NCBI RefSeq assembly: GCF_015624485.1
Contig: NZ_CP061378.1
Span: 5,518,001 to 5,582,000 of the forward strand
Origin: Bradyrhizobium genosp. L
GTDB lineage: Bacteria > Pseudomonadota > Alphaproteobacteria > Rhizobiales > Xanthobacteraceae
Length of the DNA: 64,000 bases
Reading direction: 5' to 3'
The position numbers and the translations under genes are program-made. Positions 28,472-36,552 of this stretch are shown piece by piece. Numbering within the stretch: the stretch's first letter is position 1; every line of letters starts with the position of its first letter. Below the pieces are notes generated by a model. The model saw only the letters and a program-made list of their open reading frames with translations. It was not told where the DNA came from and made no database searches.

Positions 28472-28936
28472 ATGAATTTCATCGTCAACCTGCTGATTTT
28501 GTTGCCGGCACGGATCGCTTCGCATTTCTCCTGGGCCGGCCCGCTGCTGATGCGGATCGTCGTCGGCTACACCTTCATGCTGGCCGGCTGGGGCAAGCTC
28601 ACCAACCTTCCGCAGGTCACGCAGAACTTCGTCGAATGGGGGATTCCCTTCCCCAACATCCTCACCCCGTTCGTGTCGGGCGTCGAATGCTTTGGCGGCA
28701 TCATGCTGATCCTCGGGCTGTTCACCCGGATCCCGGCCGCGATGCTGGCGGTGGTGATGGTCGTGGCGATCAAGTCGGCGAAATGGGGCGACGTCGATTC
28801 GCTGGAGACGCTGCTGGGTTTCGAGGAGGTCACCTACTTTGCCGCCTTCATGTGGCTCGCGATCGTGGGTCCCGGCGCGGCCTCGCTCGACCGGCTGCTG
28901 GTCAATGTGACCGCGGGCCAGAAGGAGCCGACCTGA
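28472..28936 (+). CDS. DoxX family membrane protein
   Basis: 154-residue membrane protein with four hydrophobic segments and the DoxX motif RIVVGYTFMLAGWGKLTNLPQV, followed by GVECFGGIMLILGLFTRIPA. DoxX-like proteins are often found with redox and thiol-stress systems and commonly accompany bufferin (buf) operons. Here the gene lies between ccdA and the DUF255 gene on the same strand, with 117 bases before it and 86 after, so separate promoters are possible. Biochemical role unknown. Confidence 0.88.
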   Translation: MNFIVNLLILLPARIASHFSWAGPLLMRIVVGYTFMLAGWGKLTNLPQVTQNFVEWGIPFPNILTPFVSGVECFGGIMLILGLFTRIPAAMLAVVMVVAIKSAKWGDVDSLETLLGFEEVTYFAAFMWLAIVGPGAASLDRLLVNVTAGQKEPT

Positions 28937-29022
28937 GCGAGCTCCTCACAAACCCGTGACAGCGCGAGCCCGGATGGCGGCGGGCGCGTAGTTCGGACAG
29001 CCGGCCAGCATCGGAAACCGCC

Positions 29023-30813
29023 ATGAGATTTGTTCGCACCGCCGCAATTCTCGTGGCTCTGGCCACCTCGCCCGCGCTCGCAACCGACGGCCCGGCATGG
29101 CGCGGCTGGAGCGACGACCTGTTCGCGCATGCCGCGGCCGAGAAGCGCTTCGTCATCCTCGATCTCGAAGCGGTGTGGTGCCACTGGTGCCACGTCATGG
29201 AAAAGACCACCTACGCCGATCCCAAGGTGCAGGAATTGCTCGCGGCGAAATACCTGCCGGTCCGGGTCGACCAGGACGCCAATCCCGATCTGTCGAGCCG
29301 CTACGGCGACTGGGGCTGGCCGGCCACCATCGTATTCGCATCCGACGGCACCGAGATCGCCAAGATCAGGGGCTATATCGAGCCGGAGCGGATGCAGGCG
29401 CTGCTGAAGGCCGTAATCGACGACCCTTCGCCCGGCCCGTCGGTCGGCGAAGCCTTCGAGGTCAAGCCGGCGACGTCGGCCTTCCTCAGCAAGGCGCAGC
29501 GCAGCGAATTGACCAAGGCGGTCGACGAGTCCTACGACAACGCACTGGGCGGCTGGGGTGAGAACCAGAAATACATCGACGCCGACAGCCTCGACCTCGC
29601 GATCAGCCGCGCTGAAGCCGGCGACGCCATCGCCGCAAAGCAGGCGCGGCAGACGCTGGACGCCGCGATCGCGCTGATCGATCCGGTATGGGGCGGCGTG
29701 TTCCAATATTCCGAGGCCGGCTCGTGGACCCACCCGCATTTCGAGAAGATCATGTCGTTCCAGTCGCAATATCTGCGGCAGTACAGTCAGGCTTATGCGC
29801 TGTGGAAAGACCCGAAATATCTCGCCGCGGCGCGCGACGTCGAACGCTATCTGACGACGTTCCTGCTCAGCCCGGACGGCGCCTTCTATGTCAGCCAGGA
29901 TGCCGATCTCAATCACGAGGTCGACGGCCACAAATACTATGCGCTATCGGATGCCGAACGCCGCAAGCTCGGCCTGCCCCGCATCGACACCAATTTGTAC
30001 GCGCGGGAAAACGGCTGGGCGATCTCCGGCCTTACGGCCTATTACGACGTCACCAACGATCCGAAGGCCCTGGCGATTGCCGAGCGGTCGACCAAATGGG
30101 TGCTCGCCAATCGTGTGCTGCCGGATGGCGGTTTCCGCCATGGCGAGGCGGACCGCGGCGGTCCGTATCTCGGCGACAGCGTCGCGATGGGCCAGGCTTT
30201 GCTCGATCTTTATGCCGCCACCGGCAATCGCGACTGGCTGACGGCGGCGGCCAAGGCGGGCGATTTCGTCGCGACCTTCAGCGATCAAGCCGGCGGCTTC
30301 TTCACCTCGAAGACGTCGGAAGGGAAAGCCGGCGTGTTCGCCAAGCCGGCCAAGCTGATCGACGACCAGATCCAGGTCGCGCGCTTCATGAACATGCTCA
30401 ATCGTTATAATGGCAGCGAGGTCTATCGCGAGCAGGCCGCTCACGCGATGCGCTATCTCGCTGCCGCGTCGGCCGACGTACCACGGCCGCTACCCGGCGT
30501 CCTGCTCGCCGACGAGGAGCTCGCGCTCGAGCCGACCCACATGACGATCGTCGGACACAAGGACGACGGTCGCGCACAAGCGCTGCATGCCGTCGCCCGG
30601 GCCCTGCCGGCCCGCTACAAGCGGCTCGACTGGTTCGATCCGCGCGAAGGCAAATTGCCGAATCCTGATGTCGAATATCCCGATCTCGGCGAGCCCGCGG
30701 CGTTTGCCTGCAGCAACCGCATCTGCTCGTTTCCGGCCTTCAGCGCCGAGGAGTTGCAGGCGAATGTGGCGCAGATGGCCAAGCTGAAGCCGGCGCGCGC
30801 GGCGCAGAACTGA
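29023..30813 (+). CDS. Exported DUF255 thioredoxin-like protein with six-hairpin domain
   Basis: 596 residues. Signal peptide 1-20 (ALA-T cleavage). The N-terminal thioredoxin fold (about 25-140) has the active-site motif VWCHWCHVMEK with Cys53 and Cys56, characteristic of the DUF255/YyaL/spermatogenesis-associated 20 family, and the cis-proline region WGWPATIVF. The rest (about 170-560) resembles the alpha/alpha-barrel half of the family. Most relatives are cytosolic; this one is exported. A CcdA upstream could reduce its CxxC, and cysteine-rich bufferins lie just downstream. Confidence 0.88.
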   Translation: MRFVRTAAILVALATSPALATDGPAWRGWSDDLFAHAAAEKRFVILDLEAVWCHWCHVMEKTTYADPKVQELLAAKYLPVRVDQDANPDLSSRYGDWGWPATIVFASDGTEIAKIRGYIEPERMQALLKAVIDDPSPGPSVGEAFEVKPATSAFLSKAQRSELTKAVDESYDNALGGWGENQKYIDADSLDLAISRAEAGDAIAAKQARQTLDAAIALIDPVWGGVFQYSEAGSWTHPHFEKIMSFQSQYLRQYSQAYALWKDPKYLAAARDVERYLTTFLLSPDGAFYVSQDADLNHEVDGHKYYALSDAERRKLGLPRIDTNLYARENGWAISGLTAYYDVTNDPKALAIAERSTKWVLANRVLPDGGFRHGEADRGGPYLGDSVAMGQALLDLYAATGNRDWLTAAAKAGDFVATFSDQAGGFFTSKTSEGKAGVFAKPAKLIDDQIQVARFMNMLNRYNGSEVYREQAAHAMRYLAAASADVPRPLPGVLLADEELALEPTHMTIVGHKDDGRAQALHAVARALPARYKRLDWFDPREGKLPNPDVEYPDLGEPAAFACSNRICSFPAFSAEELQANVAQMAKLKPARAAQN

Positions 30814-30897
30814 GCGGGAATTGTGCAACGCAACGAGCTCGGTCGCCTTTGGGCCGGACATTGCACCCCGCGATGAAATACTCCTAGGATGGCGGTG

Positions 30898-30945
30898 TTG
30901 GATATCGAACGGGATATCCAAACCCGGCAGAAGAAAATTTTCTTC
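30898..30945. promoter_or_regulatory. Two palindromes upstream of the bufferin genes
   Basis: TTGGATATC, six-base spacer, GATATCCAA (30898-30921), then the perfect 16-bp palindrome GAAGAAAATTTTCTTC (30930-30945). Both lie just upstream of the ECF-like promoter at 30954. A further short palindrome, TTGATCG-GA-CGATCAA, lies at 31068-31083 in the leader. They are candidate regulator sites for the buf genes; the first could also act as a weak terminator of the DUF255 gene. Confidence 0.45.
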
Positions 30946-30953
30946 CCAAACTC

Positions 30954-30980
30954 TGTAACCAAATCGCCTGATACCCCGTA
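30954..30980 (+). promoter_or_regulatory. ECF-sigma-type promoter of the first bufferin gene
   Basis: TGTAACC (30954-30960), 16-base spacer, CGTA (30977-30980), 156 bases before the first bufferin start. The same TGTAACCAA...CGTAGCT arrangement, with a 15-base spacer, precedes the second bufferin gene. AACC-type -35 and CGT-type -10 boxes are usual for ECF sigma factors, which are known to control buf operons in other alphaproteobacteria. No sigma or anti-sigma gene lies in this window. Confidence 0.55.
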
Positions 30981-31135
30981 GCTCGATCTGGACGAGCAAT
31001 CAGACCGCGGCAGCTCTTCGGCGCTCCCGGCGATCCGATTGCTTTTCCGAAGATTTGTCGTGCGTCCTTGATCGGACGATCAACGGATGGTCACGGCGTG
31101 TTCTTTATTGTCACACAATCACCGAGGAGATCGTC

Positions 31136-31399
31136 ATGAAGTTGAATTCCAAGTCGGGCGCCACGCTTGCCGCCGCTGCCGCCACTCTGTTCATCGCCGG
31201 TTCGGTCGTCTCGGCCACCTCGACACCCGCGCACGCCGCGATGGGCAAGTGCATGGCCGGCAATGCCTGCAAGGGCCAGAGCGCCTGCAAGGGCGGCGCC
31301 AATGCCTGCAAGGGCCTCAATGCCTGCAAGGGCACCGGCTTCTCGATGACGACCGAGAAGAAGTGCGTCGCGAGCGGCGGTTCCTTCGTCAAGGGCTGA
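31136..31399 (+). CDS. bufA2: BufA2-type bufferin precursor peptide, copy 1
   Basis: 87-residue exported precursor of a ribosomally made, post-translationally modified metal-binding peptide. Signal peptide 1-34 (AHA-A). The mature part has four CKG units (NACKGQSACKGG, NACKGLNACKG) and six cysteines at 39, 45, 51, 58, 64 and 77. In bufferins the MNIO enzyme converts cysteines to thiooxazole-type heterocycles that bind copper. ATG at 31136 follows GAGGAGA by five bases. Its cysteine spacing (6,6,7,6,13) is identical to that of the second copy downstream. Precursor role is by family. Confidence 0.9.
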   Translation: MKLNSKSGATLAAAAATLFIAGSVVSATSTPAHAAMGKCMAGNACKGQSACKGGANACKGLNACKGTGFSMTTEKKCVASGGSFVKG

Positions 31400-31420
31400 T
31401 CGCACCGGTCACATCAGGAC

Positions 31421-31446
31421 AAGGCCCGGCCCCGGCGCCGGGCCTT
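31421..31446 (+). terminator. Hairpin between the two bufferin genes
   Basis: Perfect 10-bp GC-rich stem (AAGGCCCGGC and GCCGGGCCTT) with a six-base loop, 21 bases after the first bufferin stop. It is followed by GCTCGTTT rather than a clean T run. It probably ends or stabilises the first bufferin transcript, so that the second copy and bufBC depend on the promoter at 31492. Confidence 0.6.
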
Positions 31447-31491
31447 GCTCGTTTACGGGGCCGCCAGGGCCGAGAAAAAATCTGTCCGCGC

Positions 31492-31517
31492 TGTAACCAA
31501 GGCGCGATTGGCACGTA
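31492..31517 (+). promoter_or_regulatory. ECF-sigma-type promoter of the second bufferin gene
   Basis: TGTAACC (31492-31498), 15-base spacer, CGTA (31514-31517), 87 bases before the second bufferin start. It matches the element at 30954 over TGTAACCAA and CGTAGCT. It lies after the intergenic hairpin, so it would drive the second bufferin together with the maturase genes. Confidence 0.5.
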
Positions 31518-31603
31518 GCTATGCGAGGTGCTTCCTTCGGGCCGGACTGTCGCGGCTGGGGGGTGACGCGCACCTTCAACCATCGTCCACAAGGAGACGC
31601 CTC

Positions 31604-31861
31604 ATGAAGGTTACGACCAAGTCCGGAGCCGCAATCGCCGCCGCTGCAGCCACCCTGTTCCTGGCTAACGCCGTCGTGTCGACCACGTCCTACGCCGCCG
31701 GCGAAGGCAAGTGCATCGGCGCCAACGCCTGCAAGGGCCAGAGCGCCTGCAAGGGTGGCAATCACGCCTGCAAGGGCCAGAATGCCTGCAAGGGCCAGGG
31801 CTTCGCCGAAATGACGAAGAGCGACTGCACCGCGGCCAAGGGCAAGTTCAAGGCCGGCTAG
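31604..31861 (+). CDS. bufA2: BufA2-type bufferin precursor peptide, copy 2
   Basis: 85-residue paralogue of the first copy. Signal peptide 1-31 or so (SYA-A). Mature part with CKG units (NACKGQSACKGG, HACKGQNACKGQG) and six cysteines at 37, 43, 49, 56, 62 and 75, the same spacing as copy 1. ATG at 31604 follows AAGGAGA by six bases. A likely local tandem duplication: the leader peptides also resemble each other (MK..KSGA-IAAAAATLF). It precedes bufB by 109 bases. Confidence 0.9.
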   Translation: MKVTTKSGAAIAAAAATLFLANAVVSTTSYAAGEGKCIGANACKGQSACKGGNHACKGQNACKGQGFAEMTKSDCTAAKGKFKAG

Positions 31862-31970
31862 GCCTGCGATGACCTTCGTTCGGGCGAGAGTGTCCGCTGA
31901 CGGCGACGCTCTCGCCCGCTATAGTGAGCGGTGGCGATCGCGCCGGTCGCCATCGGCGTGAGAGCACGAT

Positions 31971-32867
31971 ATGAACGTTGCAAGTCATCCGCACACGCTG
32001 GCACCGGGCGACATGGTCGCGAACCGGGCACGGCCGCCGTTCCTCGGTTTCGGCCTCGGCCTGCGCGCGCAACACTACGACGAGATTCTCAGCGGCACTC
32101 CGCCGATCGACTGGTTCGAGGTGATCAGCGAGAATTACATGCTGCCGGGCGGCCAGCCGCTGCGCATCCTCGATAAGATCTGCGAACGCTATCCCGTGGT
32201 GATGCACGGCGTTTCGCTGTCAATCGCTTCGACCGCGCCGCCGAATTTCGACTATCTGCAGGGCCTAAAGGATCTGGCGAAGCGCGTGCACCCGAAATGG
32301 ATCTCGGACCATCTGTGCTGGACCGGTGTGCACGGCAAGAACCTGCACGACCTCCTGCCGATCCCCTACACCGAGGAAGCGCTCGACCATGTCGTCAGCC
32401 GGGTGCAGCTGGTGCAGGATTTCCTCGGCCGCGCCATCGTGCTCGAGAACGTCTCGACCTATGTGCAGTTCAACAATTCAGAGATGACGGAGTGGGAATT
32501 CCTCTCCGAGCTGTCGCGCCGCTCCGGCTGCTGGCTGCTGTTCGACATCAACAATGTCTATGTCAGCGCCTTCAACCATGGCTATGATCCGCTGGTTTTC
32601 CTCAACGGCATTCCCGCCGATCGGGTGATGCAGTTTCACATGGCCGGACACAGCCATATGGGGACGCACATCATTGACACCCACGACCATCCGGTGTGCG
32701 AGGATGTCTGGGACCTCTACATCGCGGCGCTGAAGCGGTTCGGCCGGGTCTCGACCATGATCGAGCGCGACGACAACATCCCGCCACTCGAGGAATTGCT
32801 GGTGGAGGTGAACCGGACCCGCGAGATCGCCGCCCAGGTCTTGCCCGAGGGCGCAGCGGCGACATGA
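31971..32867 (+). CDS. bufB: MNIO (DUF692) bufferin maturase
   Basis: 298-residue multinuclear non-heme iron oxidase of the DUF692 family, a TIM-barrel enzyme that modifies cysteines of bufferin precursors in the cytoplasm. Seen along the chain: GFGLGLRAQHYDEIL, VVMHGVSLSI (His79), WISDHLCWTG (His114), IVLENVSTYV (Glu159), LLFDINNVYVSAFNHG (Asp192, Asn195), QFHMAGHSH (His223, His227), IDTHDHPV (Asp236, His238) and STMIERDDNIP (Glu265), which together fit the family's two- or three-iron site. It is coupled to bufC by ATGA. Assignment to bufferins comes from the adjacent precursors. Confidence 0.93.
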   Translation: MNVASHPHTLAPGDMVANRARPPFLGFGLGLRAQHYDEILSGTPPIDWFEVISENYMLPGGQPLRILDKICERYPVVMHGVSLSIASTAPPNFDYLQGLKDLAKRVHPKWISDHLCWTGVHGKNLHDLLPIPYTEEALDHVVSRVQLVQDFLGRAIVLENVSTYVQFNNSEMTEWEFLSELSRRSGCWLLFDINNVYVSAFNHGYDPLVFLNGIPADRVMQFHMAGHSHMGTHIIDTHDHPVCEDVWDLYIAALKRFGRVSTMIERDDNIPPLEELLVEVNRTREIAAQVLPEGAAAT

Positions 32868-33649
32868 GCGACTTCGCGCGGCAGCAGAGCGAATTCCAGC
32901 GCGGCATCCTGACCGGCGACGACGGCATTTTGGCCGAGATCCTCGACAGCCCGCGGGAGAACCGCACCACGTTGTTCGGTGTCTACCGCCACGCCTACGG
33001 CTCGCGGCTGGTCGAGGCGATGCGCAACGACCACGAGCTGCTGCACGCCTATCTCGGCGACGAGATGTTCGACGAGATGAGTTATGCCTATGTCAAGGCG
33101 CGGCCGTCGGAGCATCCGAACCTGCGCTGGTTCTCGCAGGGACTGCCGGATTTCCTGCGCGGCAATGAGCCGTATAGCCATCATCCCGTGCTGGGCGACC
33201 TCGCGGCGCTGGAGAAGGCGCTGAACGACGCTTTCGACGCGACCGAGGGCGAGGTGTTGCCGCTGGAAGCGATGGCCGGCTTCGCGCCCGAGCGGTGGAA
33301 CGACCTCGTGTTCACGCCGCATCCGAGCGCTACGAGGGTCGATCTGTCGACCAATGCCGCCGCAATCTGGATGGCGTTGAAGAACGACGAGACGCCGCCC
33401 GACGCGGAAGCGCTCGGCGAGCCGTCGCGTCTCCTGATCTGGCGCCAGGACACCACGCCGATGTTCCGCGAACTGCCGGCCGAGGAAGCCATGATGTGGG
33501 ATGAAGCCGCCAACGGCATTCCGTTCGGCGTGCTCTGCGAGATGCTCGCGACCTATGACGATCCCGACGGCGCCGCCGCACGCGGCGCGACCTATCTGCA
33601 CGGCTGGATCACGGCCGGGCTGCTGACGACGGCATCCGTCGGCGACTAG
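32864..33649 (+). CDS. bufC: DUF2063 partner protein of the bufferin maturase
   Basis: 261-residue protein whose N-terminal DUF2063 domain starts FARQQSEFQRGILTGDDGI and continues RTTLFGVYRHAYGSRLVEAM; the C-terminal part (about 150-261) is a winged-helix-like region. In buf and related MNIO systems this partner binds the precursor and presents it to the enzyme. The ATG overlaps the maturase stop (ATGA), so the two are made in equal amounts. No cofactor residues are expected. Confidence 0.9.
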   Translation: MSDFARQQSEFQRGILTGDDGILAEILDSPRENRTTLFGVYRHAYGSRLVEAMRNDHELLHAYLGDEMFDEMSYAYVKARPSEHPNLRWFSQGLPDFLRGNEPYSHHPVLGDLAALEKALNDAFDATEGEVLPLEAMAGFAPERWNDLVFTPHPSATRVDLSTNAAAIWMALKNDETPPDAEALGEPSRLLIWRQDTTPMFRELPAEEAMMWDEAANGIPFGVLCEMLATYDDPDGAAARGATYLHGWITAGLLTTASVGD

Positions 33650-33699
33650 GGAATGCGCGCCATGAGCGCCGACATCGATCGTCTTTCCTCGAATGCCGC

Positions 33700-34698
33700 G
33701 TGTCGGCGGTGACACGCATCCCGACATATCGCGTGATCGCCGCGGCGATGCTCGTCGCGGTCATCATCGTCGGCATCGCGTCATGCCATGTCGCGGCGCA
33801 GTCCGAGTTCATGCGCGGCGACCGCATGCCCTATGACGCCTTCGACAGGCTGCCCAAGACCGACATCGAGGTCTCCGGCGCGACCATCCATGTCGGGTTT
33901 GCGCCCGGCGAGATGGCGCTGCCGAAACAGATGATCCTCGACTGGGTCAAGGCGTCCGCGCGCGCCGTCGTCAGCTATTACGGACGCTTCCCGGTGGATT
34001 CGTTGCGCCTGCTGCTGGTGCCGGTCGATGGTGCGCGGGTCAGAGGCGGCACCACCTGGGGCTATCGCGGGGCGGCGATCCGGCTGCCGATCGGCCGCGA
34101 CGTCGACGCCGATGCGCTGAAGCGCGACTGGGTGATCGTGCACGAGATGGTGCACACGGCGCTGCCCGATCTCGACGACCGCTACGCCTGGCTGTCGGAA
34201 GGCCTTGCGGTCTATGTCGAGCCGATCGCCCGCGTGCAGGCCGGCGACCTCACCGCGGCCGAGATCTGGCAGGCGATGATGCGCGATATGCCGAAGGGCC
34301 TGCCGCAAGCCGGCGACGAGGGCCTCGACAACACCGACACCTGGGGCCGGAAATACTGGGGCGGCGCGATGTTCTGCCTGTTCGCCGATGTCGAAATCCG
34401 CAGGCGCACCGGCAACAAACTCGGCTTGCAGGATGCGATGCGCGGCGTGCTGGCGGCCGGTGGCAATCACGAGAAGGACTGGCCGATCGCGCGCGTGCTG
34501 TCGACCGCCGACAAGGCGGTCGGCGTCGACGTGCTGGAGCGCCTGCATGACGCGTGGGGATCGAAGCCGGTGGCGCCCGATCTCGCCGCGTTGTGGCGCG
34601 ATCTCGGCGTCAAGATGAACGGCGACACCGTCGCCTTCGACGACAGCGCACCGCTCGCCGCGATCCGCAAGGCAATCACCGAACCACGGCCGCGGTAA
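33700..34698 (+). CDS. Membrane-anchored gluzincin-type metallopeptidase-like protein
   Basis: 332 residues with an N-terminal membrane segment or signal (VIAAAMLVAVIIVGIASC). A zinc-peptidase motif is clear: VIVHEMVHTAL (HExxH) followed by WLSEGLAVYVEPIA, whose Glu is the third ligand in gluzincins. Catalytic body faces the periplasm. Start is a GTG at 33700 (a second GTG is three codons later). It follows bufC by 50 bases on the same strand; a role in trimming bufferins or their targets is only a suggestion. Otherwise an orphan peptidase. Confidence 0.8.
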   Translation: MSAVTRIPTYRVIAAAMLVAVIIVGIASCHVAAQSEFMRGDRMPYDAFDRLPKTDIEVSGATIHVGFAPGEMALPKQMILDWVKASARAVVSYYGRFPVDSLRLLLVPVDGARVRGGTTWGYRGAAIRLPIGRDVDADALKRDWVIVHEMVHTALPDLDDRYAWLSEGLAVYVEPIARVQAGDLTAAEIWQAMMRDMPKGLPQAGDEGLDNTDTWGRKYWGGAMFCLFADVEIRRRTGNKLGLQDAMRGVLAAGGNHEKDWPIARVLSTADKAVGVDVLERLHDAWGSKPVAPDLAALWRDLGVKMNGDTVAFDDSAPLAAIRKAITEPRPR

Positions 34699-34796
34699 CC
34701 CTTCGCGGCTGCACACTCACGCAAGTCCACTAGCTTTTGGCCGCGCGATGCCGGACTATTTCCTGCCGCAAATCAACCGCAGGAGAATAGCGACCG

Positions 34797-36476
34797 ATGG
34801 GCGCCAACTGGCCGGTCTTCCGTTCGCTCAAATCCTTCCAGCCCGGCAACCTGCCGGGCGACCTGATCGCCGGGCTGACGCTCGCCGCGATCGCGATCCC
34901 CGAGCAGATGGCGACCGCGAAGCTCGGCGGCTTCTCGCCGCAGATCGGCTTCTTCGCCTTCATGGCGGGAACGCTCGGCTTTGCGATGTTCGGCGCCAAC
35001 CGCTTCCTGTCCTGCGGCGCCGACTCCACCATCACGCCGATCTTTGCCGGCGGGCTGGCGCTGATGGCCACTGCCGGCTCGCCCGGGTATCAGTCGCTCG
35101 CGATGGCGCTGGCGCTTCTGGTCGGCGCGATCATGATCGCCGGCAGCCTGTTCAAGCTCGGCTGGATCGCGAACCTGCTGTCGACGCCGGTCACGGTCGG
35201 CTTCCTCGCCGGCATCTCCGTCCACATCCTGGTGTCGCAACTGCCCGGCGTGCTCGGCCTGGCCGCGCCGGACGGGCCGACGCTCTACAAGCTCGGCGTG
35301 CTTGCTGGCGAAGTCGAGAACACCAATCCCTACACGCTGGCGATCGGTCTCGGTGTGCTGGCGCTGGTCGCCGGCTGCGAGACGATCAGCGCGCGGATTC
35401 CGGGCGCGTTGATCGGGCTGGTCGGAGCCACCATCGCCGTCATTGCCTGGAATCTGGAGACAAAAGGCGTGAGAGTGGTCGGCGTCGTCCCCGGCACGCT
35501 GCCGAAGCCGTCGTTTCCGGTGGTCGCTCCGGAACAATGGGTCAAGCTGTCGTCGCTGGCGATCCTGATCGCCGTGGTCGTGATGGTGCAGACCGCGGCG
35601 ACGACGCGCTCGTTCCTCTCCGATCCGGACAAGCCGGCCGATGTCGACCGCGACTTCCTCGGCGCGGGGGCGGGCAGCGTGCTTGCGGGTTTGTTCGGCG
35701 CCTTCCCGGTCAATGCCTCGCCGCCGCGGACGGGAATCGTGTCGGAGACCGGCGGACGGACGCAGCTCGCCTGTCTGTTCGCAGCCGCGATCGTGCTCGC
35801 GCTGCTGGCGTTCGGCGCGACGCTGTTGCAGCACGTGCCGGAGGCAGCGCTCGGCGGCGTCCTGCTGTTCGTGGCGCTGCGCATCATCCGCGCCAGGCAG
35901 ATCTCGACGATCTTCAAGCAGTCTTTCTACGAATTCCTGCTGGTGGTGGCGACGGCGGCCGCGATCATCGTGCTGCCGATCGAGCAGGGCGTCGCGGTCG
36001 GCATCGCGCTGTCGCTGCTGCACGGCATCTGGACCACGACGCGCGGGCACCTGGTCGAATTCGTCCACGTGCCTGGTACGACGATCTGGTGGCCGGCGGG
36101 GTCGCACGTCACCGGCGAGCGCCAGCCGGGCATCGCGGTGGTGGGCCTGCAGGCACCGCTGTCATTCCTCAACGCCGAGAGCTTTCACGGCAGCGTGCTC
36201 AAGGTGATATCGGCGGTGACGCCGAAGCTGCTGGTGATCGAGGCCAGCGGCATGGTCGAGATCGATTTCACCGCGGCGCAGGCGCTGCACGATCTGTTTC
36301 GCGAATGCCAAGAGCAAGGCGTGACGGTCGCCCTCGCCCGGCTCGAATCCGCCCGCGCACACGCCGCATTCGAGCGCTTCGATCTCTACGAGGTGCTGCC
36401 GCGCGATCACGTCTTCCACAGCGTCGACGAGGCGGTGCGCGCGCTGGCCGCAAAGGCAGGGATCAGCGTACGGTAG
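34797..36476 (+). CDS. SulP family anion transporter with STAS domain
   Basis: 559-residue SLC26/SulP transporter. Residues about 20-400 are the transmembrane part with typical features: PGDLIAGLTLAAIAIPEQMA at the first helices and the later NASPPRTGIVSETGGRTQLA. Residues about 435-550 form a cytosolic STAS domain (LVIEASGMVEIDFTAAQALHDLF). SulP members carry sulfate, bicarbonate or dicarboxylates; substrate is not decidable. ATG at 34797 is preceded by GGAG. It follows the peptidase by 98 bases, so it may have its own promoter. Confidence 0.92.
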   Translation: MGANWPVFRSLKSFQPGNLPGDLIAGLTLAAIAIPEQMATAKLGGFSPQIGFFAFMAGTLGFAMFGANRFLSCGADSTITPIFAGGLALMATAGSPGYQSLAMALALLVGAIMIAGSLFKLGWIANLLSTPVTVGFLAGISVHILVSQLPGVLGLAAPDGPTLYKLGVLAGEVENTNPYTLAIGLGVLALVAGCETISARIPGALIGLVGATIAVIAWNLETKGVRVVGVVPGTLPKPSFPVVAPEQWVKLSSLAILIAVVVMVQTAATTRSFLSDPDKPADVDRDFLGAGAGSVLAGLFGAFPVNASPPRTGIVSETGGRTQLACLFAAAIVLALLAFGATLLQHVPEAALGGVLLFVALRIIRARQISTIFKQSFYEFLLVVATAAAIIVLPIEQGVAVGIALSLLHGIWTTTRGHLVEFVHVPGTTIWWPAGSHVTGERQPGIAVVGLQAPLSFLNAESFHGSVLKVISAVTPKLLVIEASGMVEIDFTAAQALHDLFRECQEQGVTVALARLESARAHAAFERFDLYEVLPRDHVFHSVDEAVRALAAKAGISVR

Positions 36477-36552
36477 TCGCACCGATTTGCCGAGCCGTCA
36501 TCAAGTTGCGATAAGTTCTGCGCGCAGTTGCTATGGAGAACAGAACGCGCCC

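Noticed and set aside
36487..36552. Upstream in-frame start for the phosphoesterase
   Set aside because: It would put 22 residues before the twin-arginine signal; the ATG at 36553 begins the Tat signal itself.
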